From the NCBI RefSeq assembly GCF_000695095.2, contig NZ_CP011454.1, positions 3,658,001-3,722,000 of the forward strand: a stretch of DNA of 64,000 nt, read 5' to 3'. The DNA comes from Gemmatimonas phototrophica (lineage in GTDB: Bacteria > Gemmatimonadota > Gemmatimonadetes > Gemmatimonadales > Gemmatimonadaceae). This document shows, in pieces, positions 33,218-44,167 of the stretch; position 1 is the first letter of the stretch; each line of letters starts with the position of its first letter. The notes beneath the pieces were generated by a model. It had not been told where the DNA came from, ran no database searches, and worked only from the letters and a program-made list of their open reading frames with translations. Made by a program: the position numbers and the translations under genes.

Positions 33218-34179
33218 CCGTTGCCATTCGCGTGGAACATGTCCGCAAGGCCTACGCGAACCATATCGCGGTTAAAGACGTCTCGCTTACGGTCCCCGCT
33301 GGCACCGTATTCGGTTTGCTCGGCCCCAATGGCGCTGGTAAAACGACGACTATCCGCATGATGCTTAACCTCATGGTGCCCGACCAAGGCACCATTGAGG
33401 TGCTTGGGCGCCCCGCCGGGGACCCGCAGGTCAGCGACCGGCTGGGGTATCTCCCCGAAGAGCGTGGACTATATCGCAAGATGCAGGTCCGGCGTGTGTT
33501 GCGCTTTCTCGGGCGCCTGAAGGGATTGGACACCAAAGACGCCGATCGCCGCATTGACCACTGGCTGGAGCGTCTGGGGCTGCGGACCGCCCAACAGGAC
33601 TGGAGTACGGCCAAGGTTGAGGATCTTTCCCGCGGCATGCAGCAGAAGGTGCAGTTCGCCGGCACCATGCTGCACGACCCCGATCTGGTGTTTCTCGACG
33701 AGCCGTTCAGCGGGCTGGACCCGGTGAACGCGCAGGTGCTCAAGGACACCGTCCTGGATCTGCGCCGGGAAGGGCGCACGGTCGTGTTCAGCACCCACGT
33801 CATGGACGCCGCCGAGCGCATGTGCGACGCCGTGGCCATCATTGCGCGCGGCGAAGTGGTGGCGAACGGTTCCCTCAAGGCGCTCAAGGAAGACTTTGGC
33901 GGACATGGGCGGGTCTCCATCACCTTCAGTGGCGACGGACGTGACCGTGCACGGGAAGTGCTGCTCGATCCCTCGCTGGTGGCATCCATTGACGACCATG
34001 GGCAGCAAGTCGAACTGGATCTCGCCGCAGGCGCCACATCACAGCAGCTGCTCAAGGCGCTGGTGGCTCACGACGTGGAAATGAAGAAATTCGATCGTAC
34101 AGAGGCCTCCCTGCATCGCATTTTCCTGGAGCGGGTGGGCGCGACCGGCGTAGAAACGGGGCTCAGTGGCCATGGGTAA
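33202..34179 (+). CDS. ABC transporter ATP-binding protein (NatA-like exporter)
   Basis: ATPase of a two-gene ABC-2 type exporter, about 325 residues from GTG 33202 or 33205; no ATG is available before the ATPase core. Walker A is LLGPNGAGKTTTIRMM, the signature LSRGMQQKVQ, Walker B LVFLDEPFSGLDP and the switch His in STHVMDAAERM. The C-terminal 80 residues are the NatA-type extension. The permease gene overlaps its end by 14 bases. The frame is open for a further 390 bases upstream on the antisense of the divergent gene, which is not coding. Likely exports a drug, ion or lipid; substrate unknown. Confidence 0.92.
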   Translation: MVSPSSVAIRVEHVRKAYANHIAVKDVSLTVPAGTVFGLLGPNGAGKTTTIRMMLNLMVPDQGTIEVLGRPAGDPQVSDRLGYLPEERGLYRKMQVRRVLRFLGRLKGLDTKDADRRIDHWLERLGLRTAQQDWSTAKVEDLSRGMQQKVQFAGTMLHDPDLVFLDEPFSGLDPVNAQVLKDTVLDLRREGRTVVFSTHVMDAAERMCDAVAIIARGEVVANGSLKALKEDFGGHGRVSITFSGDGRDRAREVLLDPSLVASIDDHGQQVELDLAAGATSQQLLKALVAHDVEMKKFDRTEASLHRIFLERVGATGVETGLSGHG

Positions 34180-35461
34180 GTTGATGGCGGTCATTGGCCG
34201 CGAATTCGGGGAACGGGTACGGTCCAAGTGGTTTCTCATCTCCACACTCTTTGGCCCGCTGCTCTTTGCCGCACTGTTCATTGGCCCGCCGTATCTGGCG
34301 TTCAAGTCTTCGCGCTCGGTAGATCTGTCGGCACTGGTTATCGTTGACGGGACGGCCCAGCGCATTGGCGATGGCATTGCCACCGAATTGGCGGGTGGTC
34401 TCATGGCCACCGACACCCGGCGCGCCAAAGTCGTTCACGTGCTTGGGCCGGAAGCCGGGCGGGTGATTGACTCGTTGCGCCAGGCACTCAGCAGCAACAC
34501 ACTCCCCGCCGTGGCCCTTGTTGATGATCGGACCGTGGCCAACGGGGATGTGCGGCTGTTGTTGGGTGGCAGCGCGCCGCTGGCGACATCGGAGCGCTTT
34601 CAGCGCGCTCTGGAGCGCGAACTGCTGCGGCTACGGGTTACCGAGGCGGGACTCGATATTGAGCAAGCCGAGCGCATTGCCAAGGTAAAGGTGTCGGCCA
34701 CGGTTGAGCGTGTCATGCGCGATGGCCGATCAGGCTCAGCACAGGTCAATCTGATTTTCGGTGCGGGCGTGGCCATTCTGCTGTACGTGGTCATTGTGCT
34801 GTACGGCCAGATCGTGTTGCGCTCCGTGACCGAAGAGAAACAGTCGCGTGTTTCGGAACTGGTGCTGGCAAGTGTGTCGCCGCGCATTCTGCTCTCAGGC
34901 AAAGTGCTGGGCATAGGTGGCGTCGCGTTGCTGCAACTGGGATTCTGGACAGTGTCGGCCGTAACACTGCTCACCAATCGTGGGCGGGTGTTGGCGGCGC
35001 TGGGTGTGGCATCCACCAACATGACCATTCCCGCCGTCTCCTTCACCGACCTCATTCCGCTGTTTGCCTTCTTCCTGCTGGGCTACGTGCTATATGCCGC
35101 GCTGTTCGCGGCGGTGGGGAGCATTGTGAGCTCGGAGCAGGAAGCGCAGCAGGCACAGACGCCCGTCATCATGCTGCTCGTAGGCAGTGTGGCGCTGCTG
35201 CAGCCGGCGTTGGCCGACCCTGACGGGCCCATTGCCCGCACCATGAGCATGGTGCCGTTTTCGTCACCCATTCTCATGCCGCTGCGACTGGGCATGGCGA
35301 GCGTGCCGGTGGAAGAGCTCTCGGTCTCCATCTGCGTGCTGGCGCTCACCGCTATCGCGGCCATGGTGGCGGCTGGACGTCTCTATCGCACGGCTCTGCT
35401 GATGTACGGCAAGCGCCCGTCCATCCGCGAAATCATTCGCTGGATCCGACTGGACGCCTGA
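34166..35461 (+). CDS. ABC-2 type permease (NatB-like)
   Basis: Membrane partner of the preceding ATPase, 431 residues starting at GTG 34166 or ATG 34172. One helix near the N-terminus (FLISTLFGPLLFAALFIGP) is followed by a large extracytoplasmic domain of about 170 residues, then five or six helices beginning INLIF-like at NLIFGAGVAILLYVVIVLYG. The EEKQSRVSELVLASVSPRILLSGK segment is the cytoplasmic coupling region typical of NatB/ABC2_membrane_3. Gene overlap with the ATPase shows that the two are made together. Substrate unknown. Confidence 0.9.
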   Translation: MAMGKLMAVIGREFGERVRSKWFLISTLFGPLLFAALFIGPPYLAFKSSRSVDLSALVIVDGTAQRIGDGIATELAGGLMATDTRRAKVVHVLGPEAGRVIDSLRQALSSNTLPAVALVDDRTVANGDVRLLLGGSAPLATSERFQRALERELLRLRVTEAGLDIEQAERIAKVKVSATVERVMRDGRSGSAQVNLIFGAGVAILLYVVIVLYGQIVLRSVTEEKQSRVSELVLASVSPRILLSGKVLGIGGVALLQLGFWTVSAVTLLTNRGRVLAALGVASTNMTIPAVSFTDLIPLFAFFLLGYVLYAALFAAVGSIVSSEQEAQQAQTPVIMLLVGSVALLQPALADPDGPIARTMSMVPFSSPILMPLRLGMASVPVEELSVSICVLALTAIAAMVAAGRLYRTALLMYGKRPSIREIIRWIRLDA

Positions 35462-35480
35462 TCCGCGTTCCCGCGCGGCG

Positions 35481-37010
35481 CTATGCCTTGGGCTGAGGCT
35501 TGGCGCCGCTGCACTCCGCCGGCAGCTTGAGATAGCGCAGCAGCGGTTCGCGGGCCAATTGTGGCCGACGCGGGTCGGTACATGGAATCTGACGAACGAC
35601 CAGCATGGCCTGCTGCGGAGTATTCAAGCCGTACGACACCGCGGCTCTGAGCAGCAGATCCATCCAGCCGGCTTCTTCCAACGCCGCCCGGGTCATGAGG
35701 GGCTTGATGCGCTGTTTGGTGCGGAGCGTATCGCGCACCGACAGGTCAATGAAGGCACCCGCCAATTCCCCCCAATCTTCGCGCCCCAGCCGTGTGGCCA
35801 CCTCTGCGTCCGACCACCCTTCACGACGCTCCCCCAACGTGCTGCGCACCACCGCGCGCCACACGTAGGCGGGGGCGAAGAGCGGGTCGAGCGCAACGGC
35901 CCGGTTCAGCACCCGACAGGCCGCGATCGGATCGCCCACCCGACGTTCCAGGTCGGCGCGTACCATGAGCGCGTTCACGCTGCGCTCAGTCACCGGCGAG
36001 GAGGCCCGCAGTCCGCGCAGCGCTTCCTCATCGCGTCCCACCGCGCGCAGTGCCTGCGCTCGCAGGGTAATGGCTTCAGATGACGATGGGGCCACCCGCT
36101 CGAGTGCGGCAGCGACCGGCAGTGCCAACTGTGGCTTTCCACTGTGCAAATAGAGACGCCCCATCAACGCCAGCGCACGTGGATTGAGCGGGTCGCGCAT
36201 GAGCACACTGCCAATGGACCACAGCCCCTTTCGAACGAGGGTGCTGCGCTCGGCATCGCGCTGTTCCACCCAGTCCAACTGTCGCACACTCAATTCGGCC
36301 ATGCGGAAACGCGCGGCCACATACTTGGGGTCGGCCGTGATGGCGGCCTGCAAACTGCTGTCGGCCTGCAACAGGTGCGCGCGGTCAAACGCATGCACCT
36401 CCGACAGAGCCCGCATGTACGACAGTAACGCCGTGCGCGACGGCGTGGAGACACGATCCTGCGGCGGGGGCACGTAGGTGGGCTTCCCAAACGCCCGGGT
36501 GAGCGTGGCCGTCATGGCCCCTACCAGACTGTCTGTCGCGCTCACCGGCTGGCTGAGCGTGCCGTTGCTCATCTCCTTGCCAGAGCGGGCATCGACGAGG
36601 CGCCAGGACACGATGGACCGATCATCCTGGCTGCGCACCGTACCTACCAGAACAAAGCGGACCCCAAGCACTCGCCCCTCGGCAACAGCCGAGGAGGCAT
36701 CGGTCTGTTCCGGTCCGGCGGCAATCCCGCGCGACCGGACATCCACGTTGAGCGCTTGCTGAATGCGGTCGGCGGTGAGCGTACCCAGAGCGCGAGCGAG
36801 GAATGCGTCCTCGGCGTTGGTAGCAAGCCCCGGCGAAAAGCGGATCAGGACCCGTGAGTCGCTACTCGTCGTGTCTGGCTTGAGAGGCGCCGCCGATCGC
36901 ACGCCGCAAGACGAGGCTGGAGAAGGGTCGAGTCCCTGCGCTCCAGCACTCAAGAAGGGCGTCAGGCCGATAAGGCATGCAAGACGTCGCGCCGGCACCG
37001 GTGCCTTCAC
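35481..37010 (-). CDS. Secreted TPR-repeat protein of the Tad locus (TadD-like)
   Basis: A 509-residue exported protein starting at GTG 37010, which overlaps the tadG stop as GTGA. Signal sequence ARRLACLIGLTPFLSAGAQ. An N-terminal alpha/beta domain (FVLVGTVRSQDDRSIVSWRLVDARSG) resembles the FlgO/TolB-N type. It is followed by tetratricopeptide repeats from about residue 230 (AAITADPKYVAARFRMAEL, LMRDPLNPRALALMGRLYL, NRAVALDPLFAPAYVWRAV). TadD pilotin-like TPR lipoproteins occupy this place in other Tad loci, but this protein is twice their size and lacks a lipobox, so the role is inferred from position. Confidence 0.75.
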   Translation of the reverse strand: MKAPVPARRLACLIGLTPFLSAGAQGLDPSPASSCGVRSAAPLKPDTTSSDSRVLIRFSPGLATNAEDAFLARALGTLTADRIQQALNVDVRSRGIAAGPEQTDASSAVAEGRVLGVRFVLVGTVRSQDDRSIVSWRLVDARSGKEMSNGTLSQPVSATDSLVGAMTATLTRAFGKPTYVPPPQDRVSTPSRTALLSYMRALSEVHAFDRAHLLQADSSLQAAITADPKYVAARFRMAELSVRQLDWVEQRDAERSTLVRKGLWSIGSVLMRDPLNPRALALMGRLYLHSGKPQLALPVAAALERVAPSSSEAITLRAQALRAVGRDEEALRGLRASSPVTERSVNALMVRADLERRVGDPIAACRVLNRAVALDPLFAPAYVWRAVVRSTLGERREGWSDAEVATRLGREDWGELAGAFIDLSVRDTLRTKQRIKPLMTRAALEEAGWMDLLLRAAVSYGLNTPQQAMLVVRQIPCTDPRRPQLAREPLLRYLKLPAECSGAKPQPKA

Positions 37011-38287
37011 CGAACGAGGATTAAGCGCTGGCCAAGCGATGGTGCATTTCCAAGAGCCGTACCGGGGCCAAGTGTTTCGCCAAGTTCAACCGGATATCCA
37101 ACGATTGTTCCGGCCGAGAACTGGTTCGGCATCGCGGGAGTGGCAGCGTATCCCGCATCGACCATGCTCGAATACCAAGCACACCGCTCGGCAGGATCAG
37201 CCTCGCCGCTGTTCTTCCCTTGAAACACACACATCACCCGGAACCCACTAAGTGTTTTCACCACCGCAGATCGACCACCGGGAGCTGGATCACGTATCCA
37301 GGAAACACTTACCGTCACACCAGGCGAACCAGAGAAATTCGAGCCGACCGGGTAACAATCTGCTCGTTTGGCTGGCCCCCCTCTTCCAGGTCCACCGCCA
37401 GGCGTAGCCTGCTCGCAAAGGCTTCTTCCACCGGTAGACCCTCCGGGTCCACCATGTGCGCCATCTGCAGTCTTCTTGGGTACCGCACCGCCGCCCTTAC
37501 CTGGAAACGATTCCGCCGTATCAATGGCCGCCGATGACGCTGCCGCACATGTGGACCCGTCCGCGATCTGATCACGATAGGCGTTCATGTTGACGTTATC
37601 GTCATCGATTGCTTCAAAAGGCGCGGATGGATCGACATCCGTTGCATCTGAAGGACGAAAGACCATCGATATTGACAGCGCTCCGCCGTTTCGCAGGGTA
37701 TCTAGCAACCTATCGTAAGAGTTTACCGAAACGTTCGTGCTGTCGATGGTCCCGAAAAGTTTGTAATTCAATTCACTAAGCGGAAAACCCCATGGCGCGG
37801 GGCACTCTACCCGCGTAATGTTGGCGATCCAGGCGATAGACCTACGGCCTACATTGGCGGTACCCGCCGAAAGCAGGCGCCCGAAGAGCAATCCTCCTGC
37901 GCGTGGCGCGGTAACCTGTACCGCGTTGGCGTCATCCCATGCGCCCAGCACTGAGGCATTTGGCGACACCTCTGGATCCCAGAAGATTGGCAGGATGCTG
38001 TCGCCCGGCACACGAATGGAATCGCTCAACGCCTGATTGAGCAGCGCGAAGCGTGTGACGCTGTCCGCGGGGCTTACGCCACGGTTTCGCTGCAGCTGCA
38101 GCGCTCCACGCAACGCAGCCGCGTCGGCACCGGTCTGCAGCTCATTGTATCCCGTATGCAACCGACTCATGTCGATTGCCACGGCGGCTACGCCAACCAA
38201 GACGACCGAGAGAAAAGCGACAAAAACGAGCGTGGCACCCCGACGAGCGCGGCGCCCCTTGGGATGGCGAGTGCGGTTGTTCGTCAC
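37007..38287 (-). CDS. tadG: TadG-like pilus assembly protein
   Basis: A 426-residue protein with the TadE/TadG N-terminus: RRGATLVFVAFLSVVLVGVAAVAIDMSRL, a single membrane helix followed by YNELQTGADAAALRGAL, the classic TadG start. The rest is extracytoplasmic. Between residues 260 and 320 it has a Gly/Pro-rich stretch (GKGGGAVPKK, GGPGRGGPAKR) with several cysteines (C253, C294 and others) that could form disulfides. It follows tadC by 11 bases and overlaps the next gene. TadG is thought to be a minor pilus-associated or anchoring component. No vWA domain is present here, unlike many TadG proteins. Confidence 0.83.
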   Translation of the reverse strand: MTNNRTRHPKGRRARRGATLVFVAFLSVVLVGVAAVAIDMSRLHTGYNELQTGADAAALRGALQLQRNRGVSPADSVTRFALLNQALSDSIRVPGDSILPIFWDPEVSPNASVLGAWDDANAVQVTAPRAGGLLFGRLLSAGTANVGRRSIAWIANITRVECPAPWGFPLSELNYKLFGTIDSTNVSVNSYDRLLDTLRNGGALSISMVFRPSDATDVDPSAPFEAIDDDNVNMNAYRDQIADGSTCAAASSAAIDTAESFPGKGGGAVPKKTADGAHGGPGGSTGGRSLCEQATPGGGPGRGGPAKRADCYPVGSNFSGSPGVTVSVSWIRDPAPGGRSAVVKTLSGFRVMCVFQGKNSGEADPAERCAWYSSMVDAGYAATPAMPNQFSAGTIVGYPVELGETLGPGTALGNAPSLGQRLILVR

Positions 38288-38298
38288 TATTCCTCCTG

Positions 38299-39231
38299 CT
38301 AATTCGCGAGATTACCCAGCTCCCGAGCAACCGTAATGGCTGCGGGTCCAACGATCACGGCCAACAGCGCCGGCAACAGGAAAAGTGCCAGCGGAAAGAT
38401 CATCTTCAAAGCGGCCTCAGCCGCGCGCTTTTCGGCTTTCTGTCGGCGGCGAAGACGCAATGACTCCGCGTTCACCCGCAGGACACGCGCAATCGACGTA
38501 CCGAGGCGCTCCGTTTGAACCATGCTCGACACCAGCGTGCGCAACTCGTCCACGCCCGTGCGAGCGGCCAACCCCTGCAACGCACGTTCACGCGGCATAC
38601 CGGCATTGACCCGGCGTACCACCTGGGCAAACTCCAAGGCCAACTCGGGGCGCACATTCGACAGATCGCGCGCCACCCGGATAATTGCGGCATCAAGCGA
38701 CACACCAGCTTCGACACACACGACCAGCAGGTCGAGCGCATCGGGTACCGCCCGACGAATTCGATCCTGCCGGTTGGTAGCCAACCGATCGAGCACGGCC
38801 TGCGGGCCGGCAACACCGGCCACCAGCCCCATGACGACGGCAATGGCCAGCCACGTGGGGTTATCGCGCGGCGCGGCGACAAACGCGAGCACCGGGACCA
38901 GAAGGGCCGACACGATACGCAGCGCCGCAAAGATGACAGGCGCTGCACTCCCGTCGAATCCGGCGTGCACCAGCTTGCCGGCATAGGACGTGTCGGCCAG
39001 AAACCCTTCTGGCATCCGCTCCCGCAACCAGGCCGCCAAGCGGGAGGACGCGGTGGCGTCCTCATTGAGCAATAACCGCTCTGCCAGCCTTGACGCTTCC
39101 AGATCCGGCGAGACGCGCTGGAACGTTTCGCGCCGCTGCCGCTCGGCGATTGCCACGTACAACACCGTTACCACGGCGATGATCAGCGTGACAATCAGCA
39201 GAATAAGTGAAATGGGGAGTTCGCTGGTCAT
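38299..39231 (-). CDS. tadC: TadC, inner-membrane platform protein of the Tad pilus
   Basis: A 310-residue type II secretion F-domain protein. Membrane helices occur at the N-terminus, around residues 110-150 and at the C-terminus (FPLALFLLPALLAVIVG). The cytoplasmic T2SSF domain lies between, with PDALDLLVVCVEAGVSLDAAI, VVRRVNAGMPRERALQGLA and the VQTERLGTSIARVLRVNAE block. It pairs with TadB, from whose stop its start is separated by 5 bases, to make the platform on which the CpaF ATPase acts. Confidence 0.93.
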   Translation of the reverse strand: MTSELPISLILLIVTLIIAVVTVLYVAIAERQRRETFQRVSPDLEASRLAERLLLNEDATASSRLAAWLRERMPEGFLADTSYAGKLVHAGFDGSAAPVIFAALRIVSALLVPVLAFVAAPRDNPTWLAIAVVMGLVAGVAGPQAVLDRLATNRQDRIRRAVPDALDLLVVCVEAGVSLDAAIIRVARDLSNVRPELALEFAQVVRRVNAGMPRERALQGLAARTGVDELRTLVSSMVQTERLGTSIARVLRVNAESLRLRRRQKAEKRAAEAALKMIFPLALFLLPALLAVIVGPAAITVARELGNLAN

Positions 39232-39236
39232 ACGGC

Positions 39237-40195
39237 CTACATGTCCACGTCAGCAATACGGCTCATGATAAAATACCCGACAATGACGGAGATCAGGGCA
39301 TAGAGCATGACCAACTTGCCGATCGGCTCATTGATGAGCGGTTGCATGTACTGCGGATTGATGCTGTATACGGCAAAGAACATGACAAATGGCATACCAG
39401 CCAGCACTCTGGCCGACATTTTGGGTTCTGCCGTGAGCGTTTCGAGGTTGGCCTGGAACTTGAGCCGTTCACGGATAAGGTTGCCGATGTTCGTCAACAA
39501 TTCGACAAGATTACCGCCGGTTTCCCGTTGGATAACCAGCGATGTGACAAACAGGCGCGCCTCTTCGGTGCCGATGCGTTCCTGCATCGCCATGAGCGCG
39601 GTCCGTACATCTACGCCAAGGCGCTGTTCATCGTAGAAGCGCAGGAACTCCTGCCGAAGCGGTGCCGGCGATTCACGCCCCACAAACTCCATGGCCGCCT
39701 GCAACGAATAGCCCGCCCGCAGGGCGTTCGTCATGAGGTCCAGCGCATCGGGGAAACCCACCTCAAACTTCCGCCGGCGGATTCCCTGTTTCCGCTTGAG
39801 CAACAGCCAGGGAATGGATGCGGACACCAACGCGATGACCAGGCCAATGAGTGCTCCCAAAAAGAACTGCGCAATCGTCAGTCCCATCATCCCGGCCAAC
39901 ACCGTGAACAGAATGAACTCGCCCGGCTTTTGCCGGGACCCGGCATGCGTCAGCTCCTTCTCCAGCAGAATCGTAAAGCCGCGTCCCGAGAGGAGCTGAT
40001 TCAGCGTCGCCAGATCAGAGACCCGCTCGTCCTTGAGAATGGACAGTGGGGTTTCACTGCGCAGGATACCGCCAGAATCGCCAACGCGAATACGCGCCGC
40101 GTCCGCGGCCGACAACCGCCGGCGATTGATGAAGACAAACGCCCCCACCACCAGCAGGAGGGCGCCAAGAAAAACGGAAACAAGAACCAGCGCCG

Positions 40196-40199
<4 letters not shown>
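39237..40199 (-). CDS. tadB: TadB, inner-membrane platform protein of the Tad pilus
   Basis: A 320-residue paralogue of TadC. N-terminal helix [17 protein letters not shown], a central helix pair near residues 110-140, the T2SSF domain ([25 protein letters not shown], then [18 protein letters not shown]) and C-terminal helices. Its ATG overlaps the cpaF stop as ATGA. Together with TadC it forms the membrane platform of the pilus machine. Confidence 0.93.
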
Positions 40200-41692
<1,493 letters not shown>

Positions 41693-41694
41693 CG

Positions 41695-42906
41695 CTATTT
41701 CCTCAACTTGCCAAGCAGACGGCCAAATCCGGCCGTTGTACCGGTCCGCGAGGACTCTGGTTCTTCAATTGACGACGGCACCGTTCCTCGCTGCCCCATA
41801 ATGCGAATAGCGAGCAGGTTATAGGCGTCGATCAGTGCCTTCATCCCTGGCGCGTTGTCGTTTGCCGCAATGGGAATTCCACGTGTCTGGGCATCGGCAA
41901 CTCCCTGGAATGCGTTGGGGAGTCGGAAATCCACGCTCCGCCCAAGTGCCTTGGCGACATCAGGCCACGACATGACATCGCCGGCACCAACACGGTTTGC
42001 GACCAGCAGAACCTTCTCGGCGGGGAACTCCAGTTGTTCGAACAGGGTGAGCGCGCGCTTTACCTTACGCAGCCCGGCCACCGTGACTTGGAAGACCATA
42101 ACAATACGGTCTGCGGCATCAAGGGCAGCGATGGTGCGAGGCGATACGGTATGCTCTACGTCCAGTACCGTATAGGAGTAGGAAGCACGCATCAGCGCCA
42201 GAATGCGTTGCACGGCCTCGGCCGTGACCTCTTCGCCCAGCTCGAGATCACTGGTGCCAGCCAGCGCGTCCATACCGTCGGCCACGCTCTCCGTAATGCT
42301 GTGCAGCGATTCACCGTCGGCGCGATCCAGCTTGCGCACCAGCTCACCGAGATCGTATGTGGGCGCCAGATTCAAATGGGTCGTCACATCGCCCAAGCCA
42401 ACGACAAGATCAGCCACAGCCACCCGACCGGCTGGTTTTCTGCGGGCCAGTGCGTGCGCCATGTTCACCGCGACGGTGGTTACGCCCGCTCCGCCGGCCG
42501 GGCTGTATACCGCCGTGACATGTCCGCCCTTGGGCGCGCGCGCCCACTTGGATTCGAGCCGGGCCAGCGCACCGGCCAGCTCATTGGGGCCTGCGGGCAC
42601 CACAAGAAATTCGGAGAGCCCACGACGAAATCCCGCGAGAATAAGCTCGCTGTCGGGTGTGGGCGCCGTACCAATGGCCGCGAGGTTGGCACGATCCCGC
42701 AACATGCCCTGCAGTTCGTCGAGCACATGATTGCTGGTGGTAGCCAACGACAGGACTACGAGATCGGCACCGACCTCGGAGACCAACGCCACCAATGCCT
42801 CAGGACTCTCCACTTCGACCGGCTTGTTGAAGCCGGCCCCGGTGAACACCGGGATGAGTGGATTGAGCGGACCTAGCGCATCACGAACGACGATTGCACG
42901 ACGCAT
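41695..42906 (-). CDS. cpaE: CpaE/TadZ pilus localisation ATPase
   Basis: A 403-residue protein from ATG 42906 ([11 protein letters not shown]). A receiver-like N-domain without an obvious phospho-site (residues 1-120) is followed by a MinD/ParA-type ATPase fold with deviant P-loop [18 protein letters not shown], switch region [16 protein letters not shown] and [14 protein letters not shown]. The P-loop has Val-Thr where Lys-Thr is usual (GGAGVTT), so ATP hydrolysis may be weak, as reported for some TadZ proteins. It directs the pilus machine to its site in the cell. The frame upstream to 43089 lies inside cpaC and is not used. Confidence 0.9.
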   Translation of the reverse strand: MRRAIVVRDALGPLNPLIPVFTGAGFNKPVEVESPEALVALVSEVGADLVVLSLATTSNHVLDELQGMLRDRANLAAIGTAPTPDSELILAGFRRGLSEFLVVPAGPNELAGALARLESKWARAPKGGHVTAVYSPAGGAGVTTVAVNMAHALARRKPAGRVAVADLVVGLGDVTTHLNLAPTYDLGELVRKLDRADGESLHSITESVADGMDALAGTSDLELGEEVTAEAVQRILALMRASYSYTVLDVEHTVSPRTIAALDAADRIVMVFQVTVAGLRKVKRALTLFEQLEFPAEKVLLVANRVGAGDVMSWPDVAKALGRSVDFRLPNAFQGVADAQTRGIPIAANDNAPGMKALIDAYNLLAIRIMGQRGTVPSSIEEPESSRTGTTAGFGRLLGKLRK

Positions 42907-42938
42907 CAGCGGAACCGGAAAGACTGGAGAGACGACAC

Positions 42939-44114
42939 TTACTCGGGGGGCAGGCGCTTCTTGATCGCATCCGCAGCAGGCATGGTGCTGTCGGGCTTGA
43001 AGCGCAGCGTACGGCCACTGCGGGCAACGTTGGGATCGAACAGTTCCGGCGACACCACGACGAGCAGCTCGGACTCGTTCTTCTGCCACCGGTTGCTGGA
43101 GAAGAGCGCTCCAATGATGGGAAGGCTCATGAGCCCTGGAACGCCAGTACGAATGGATTCCCGCTCTTCATTGAAGAGCCCCGAGATGACCAGGCTCTCG
43201 CCAGGCCGTACATCGAGCGTGGTTTCCACGCGCCGTGTGCGGATGGCGGGGATACGAAAGCCCGACAAGAGCACGGCATTGGTGAAGTCGAGCGTTGAGA
43301 CTTCGGGGGTGACTTTCAGCTTGATGAGCGAATCGGACATGACTTCGCCGCGGAACTTGAGCTGTACGCCGTAGGGCCGATACTGAATGACCACAAAGAT
43401 CTGCCCGCCCTGCCCCGGCTGCACTACGGGAATGGGAAGCTCACCACCAGCGAGGAAGGTCGCTTCCTCACGATTGCCGGCAATGAGCGTGGGTTCGGCG
43501 AGTGAGCGCGCCCTTCCGGCCTGCTGCTGGGCGTCGAGGAATGCCGTGATGTCTTGTGTGCCGAAGTTCAGCAAGGCGCCCAAGAAGCGATTCGCGCCGG
43601 TTGATGTACTCGCCCCCGGAGCAAGCACACCCGTACCAGCGTCGGTGCTTCCATTCACGGACTTGTAGCTGCCAGACACGCCGAGTTCTAATAGCGCATC
43701 TTTGCGCACTTCGGCGAACTTGACGCCAAGGGCAATCTGGCGCTGTTCGGTGGCCTGGTTCACCGATACGCGCAAATGGCGACGACCGAAGGCCGGGCCG
43801 GAGAGCAGTACGTCGGTCTCGCCGAGGGCCTTGGCGTTGAGGACCACGCTGCGCTCGTTGAGCACCACGACATCGGCCACACCCGGATTGGCCACCGTGA
43901 CCTGTGTGACCGCCGAGGTAAAGTCGAGCGGCAACGCGCGACCAACCGATAATGCAATGAGCTCAATGGGCGTAGTTGACGCCGGAGCGCTGGGCGGGGT
44001 AGCCTGTGCGCCGACCGCGGCAACTGGAGACAGGGCCCCGAGGCCGGCCATTGCCAGCGCCACGAGTTTACCGCGAGCCGATACGTGAGACGGCGAGAAC
44101 CACACCATATGCAC
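42939..44114 (-). CDS. cpaC: CpaC/RcpA outer-membrane secretin
   Basis: A 391-residue secretin of the Tad type with a signal sequence ending near SPVAAVGAQA. An N-terminal BON-like pilus-associated domain (VGRALPLDFTSAVTQVTVANPGVADVVVL, ALGETDVLLSG) precedes the secretin domain (ATFLAGGELPIPV, YGVQLKFRGEV, ETTLDVRPGESLVISGL, VPGLMSLPIIGALFSS). It forms the outer-membrane ring for the pilus. The organism is therefore expected to have an outer membrane. It is shorter than typical Caulobacter CpaC (over 500 residues) because the N-terminal region is compact. Confidence 0.92.
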   Translation of the reverse strand: MHMVWFSPSHVSARGKLVALAMAGLGALSPVAAVGAQATPPSAPASTTPIELIALSVGRALPLDFTSAVTQVTVANPGVADVVVLNERSVVLNAKALGETDVLLSGPAFGRRHLRVSVNQATEQRQIALGVKFAEVRKDALLELGVSGSYKSVNGSTDAGTGVLAPGASTSTGANRFLGALLNFGTQDITAFLDAQQQAGRARSLAEPTLIAGNREEATFLAGGELPIPVVQPGQGGQIFVVIQYRPYGVQLKFRGEVMSDSLIKLKVTPEVSTLDFTNAVLLSGFRIPAIRTRRVETTLDVRPGESLVISGLFNEERESIRTGVPGLMSLPIIGALFSSNRWQKNESELLVVVSPELFDPNVARSGRTLRFKPDSTMPAADAIKKRLPPE

Positions 44115-44167
44115 TCCAGAAAATCGGGAAGGAATTGAGCAGCCGGGGGTCCGGCAGACGCGTTGGG

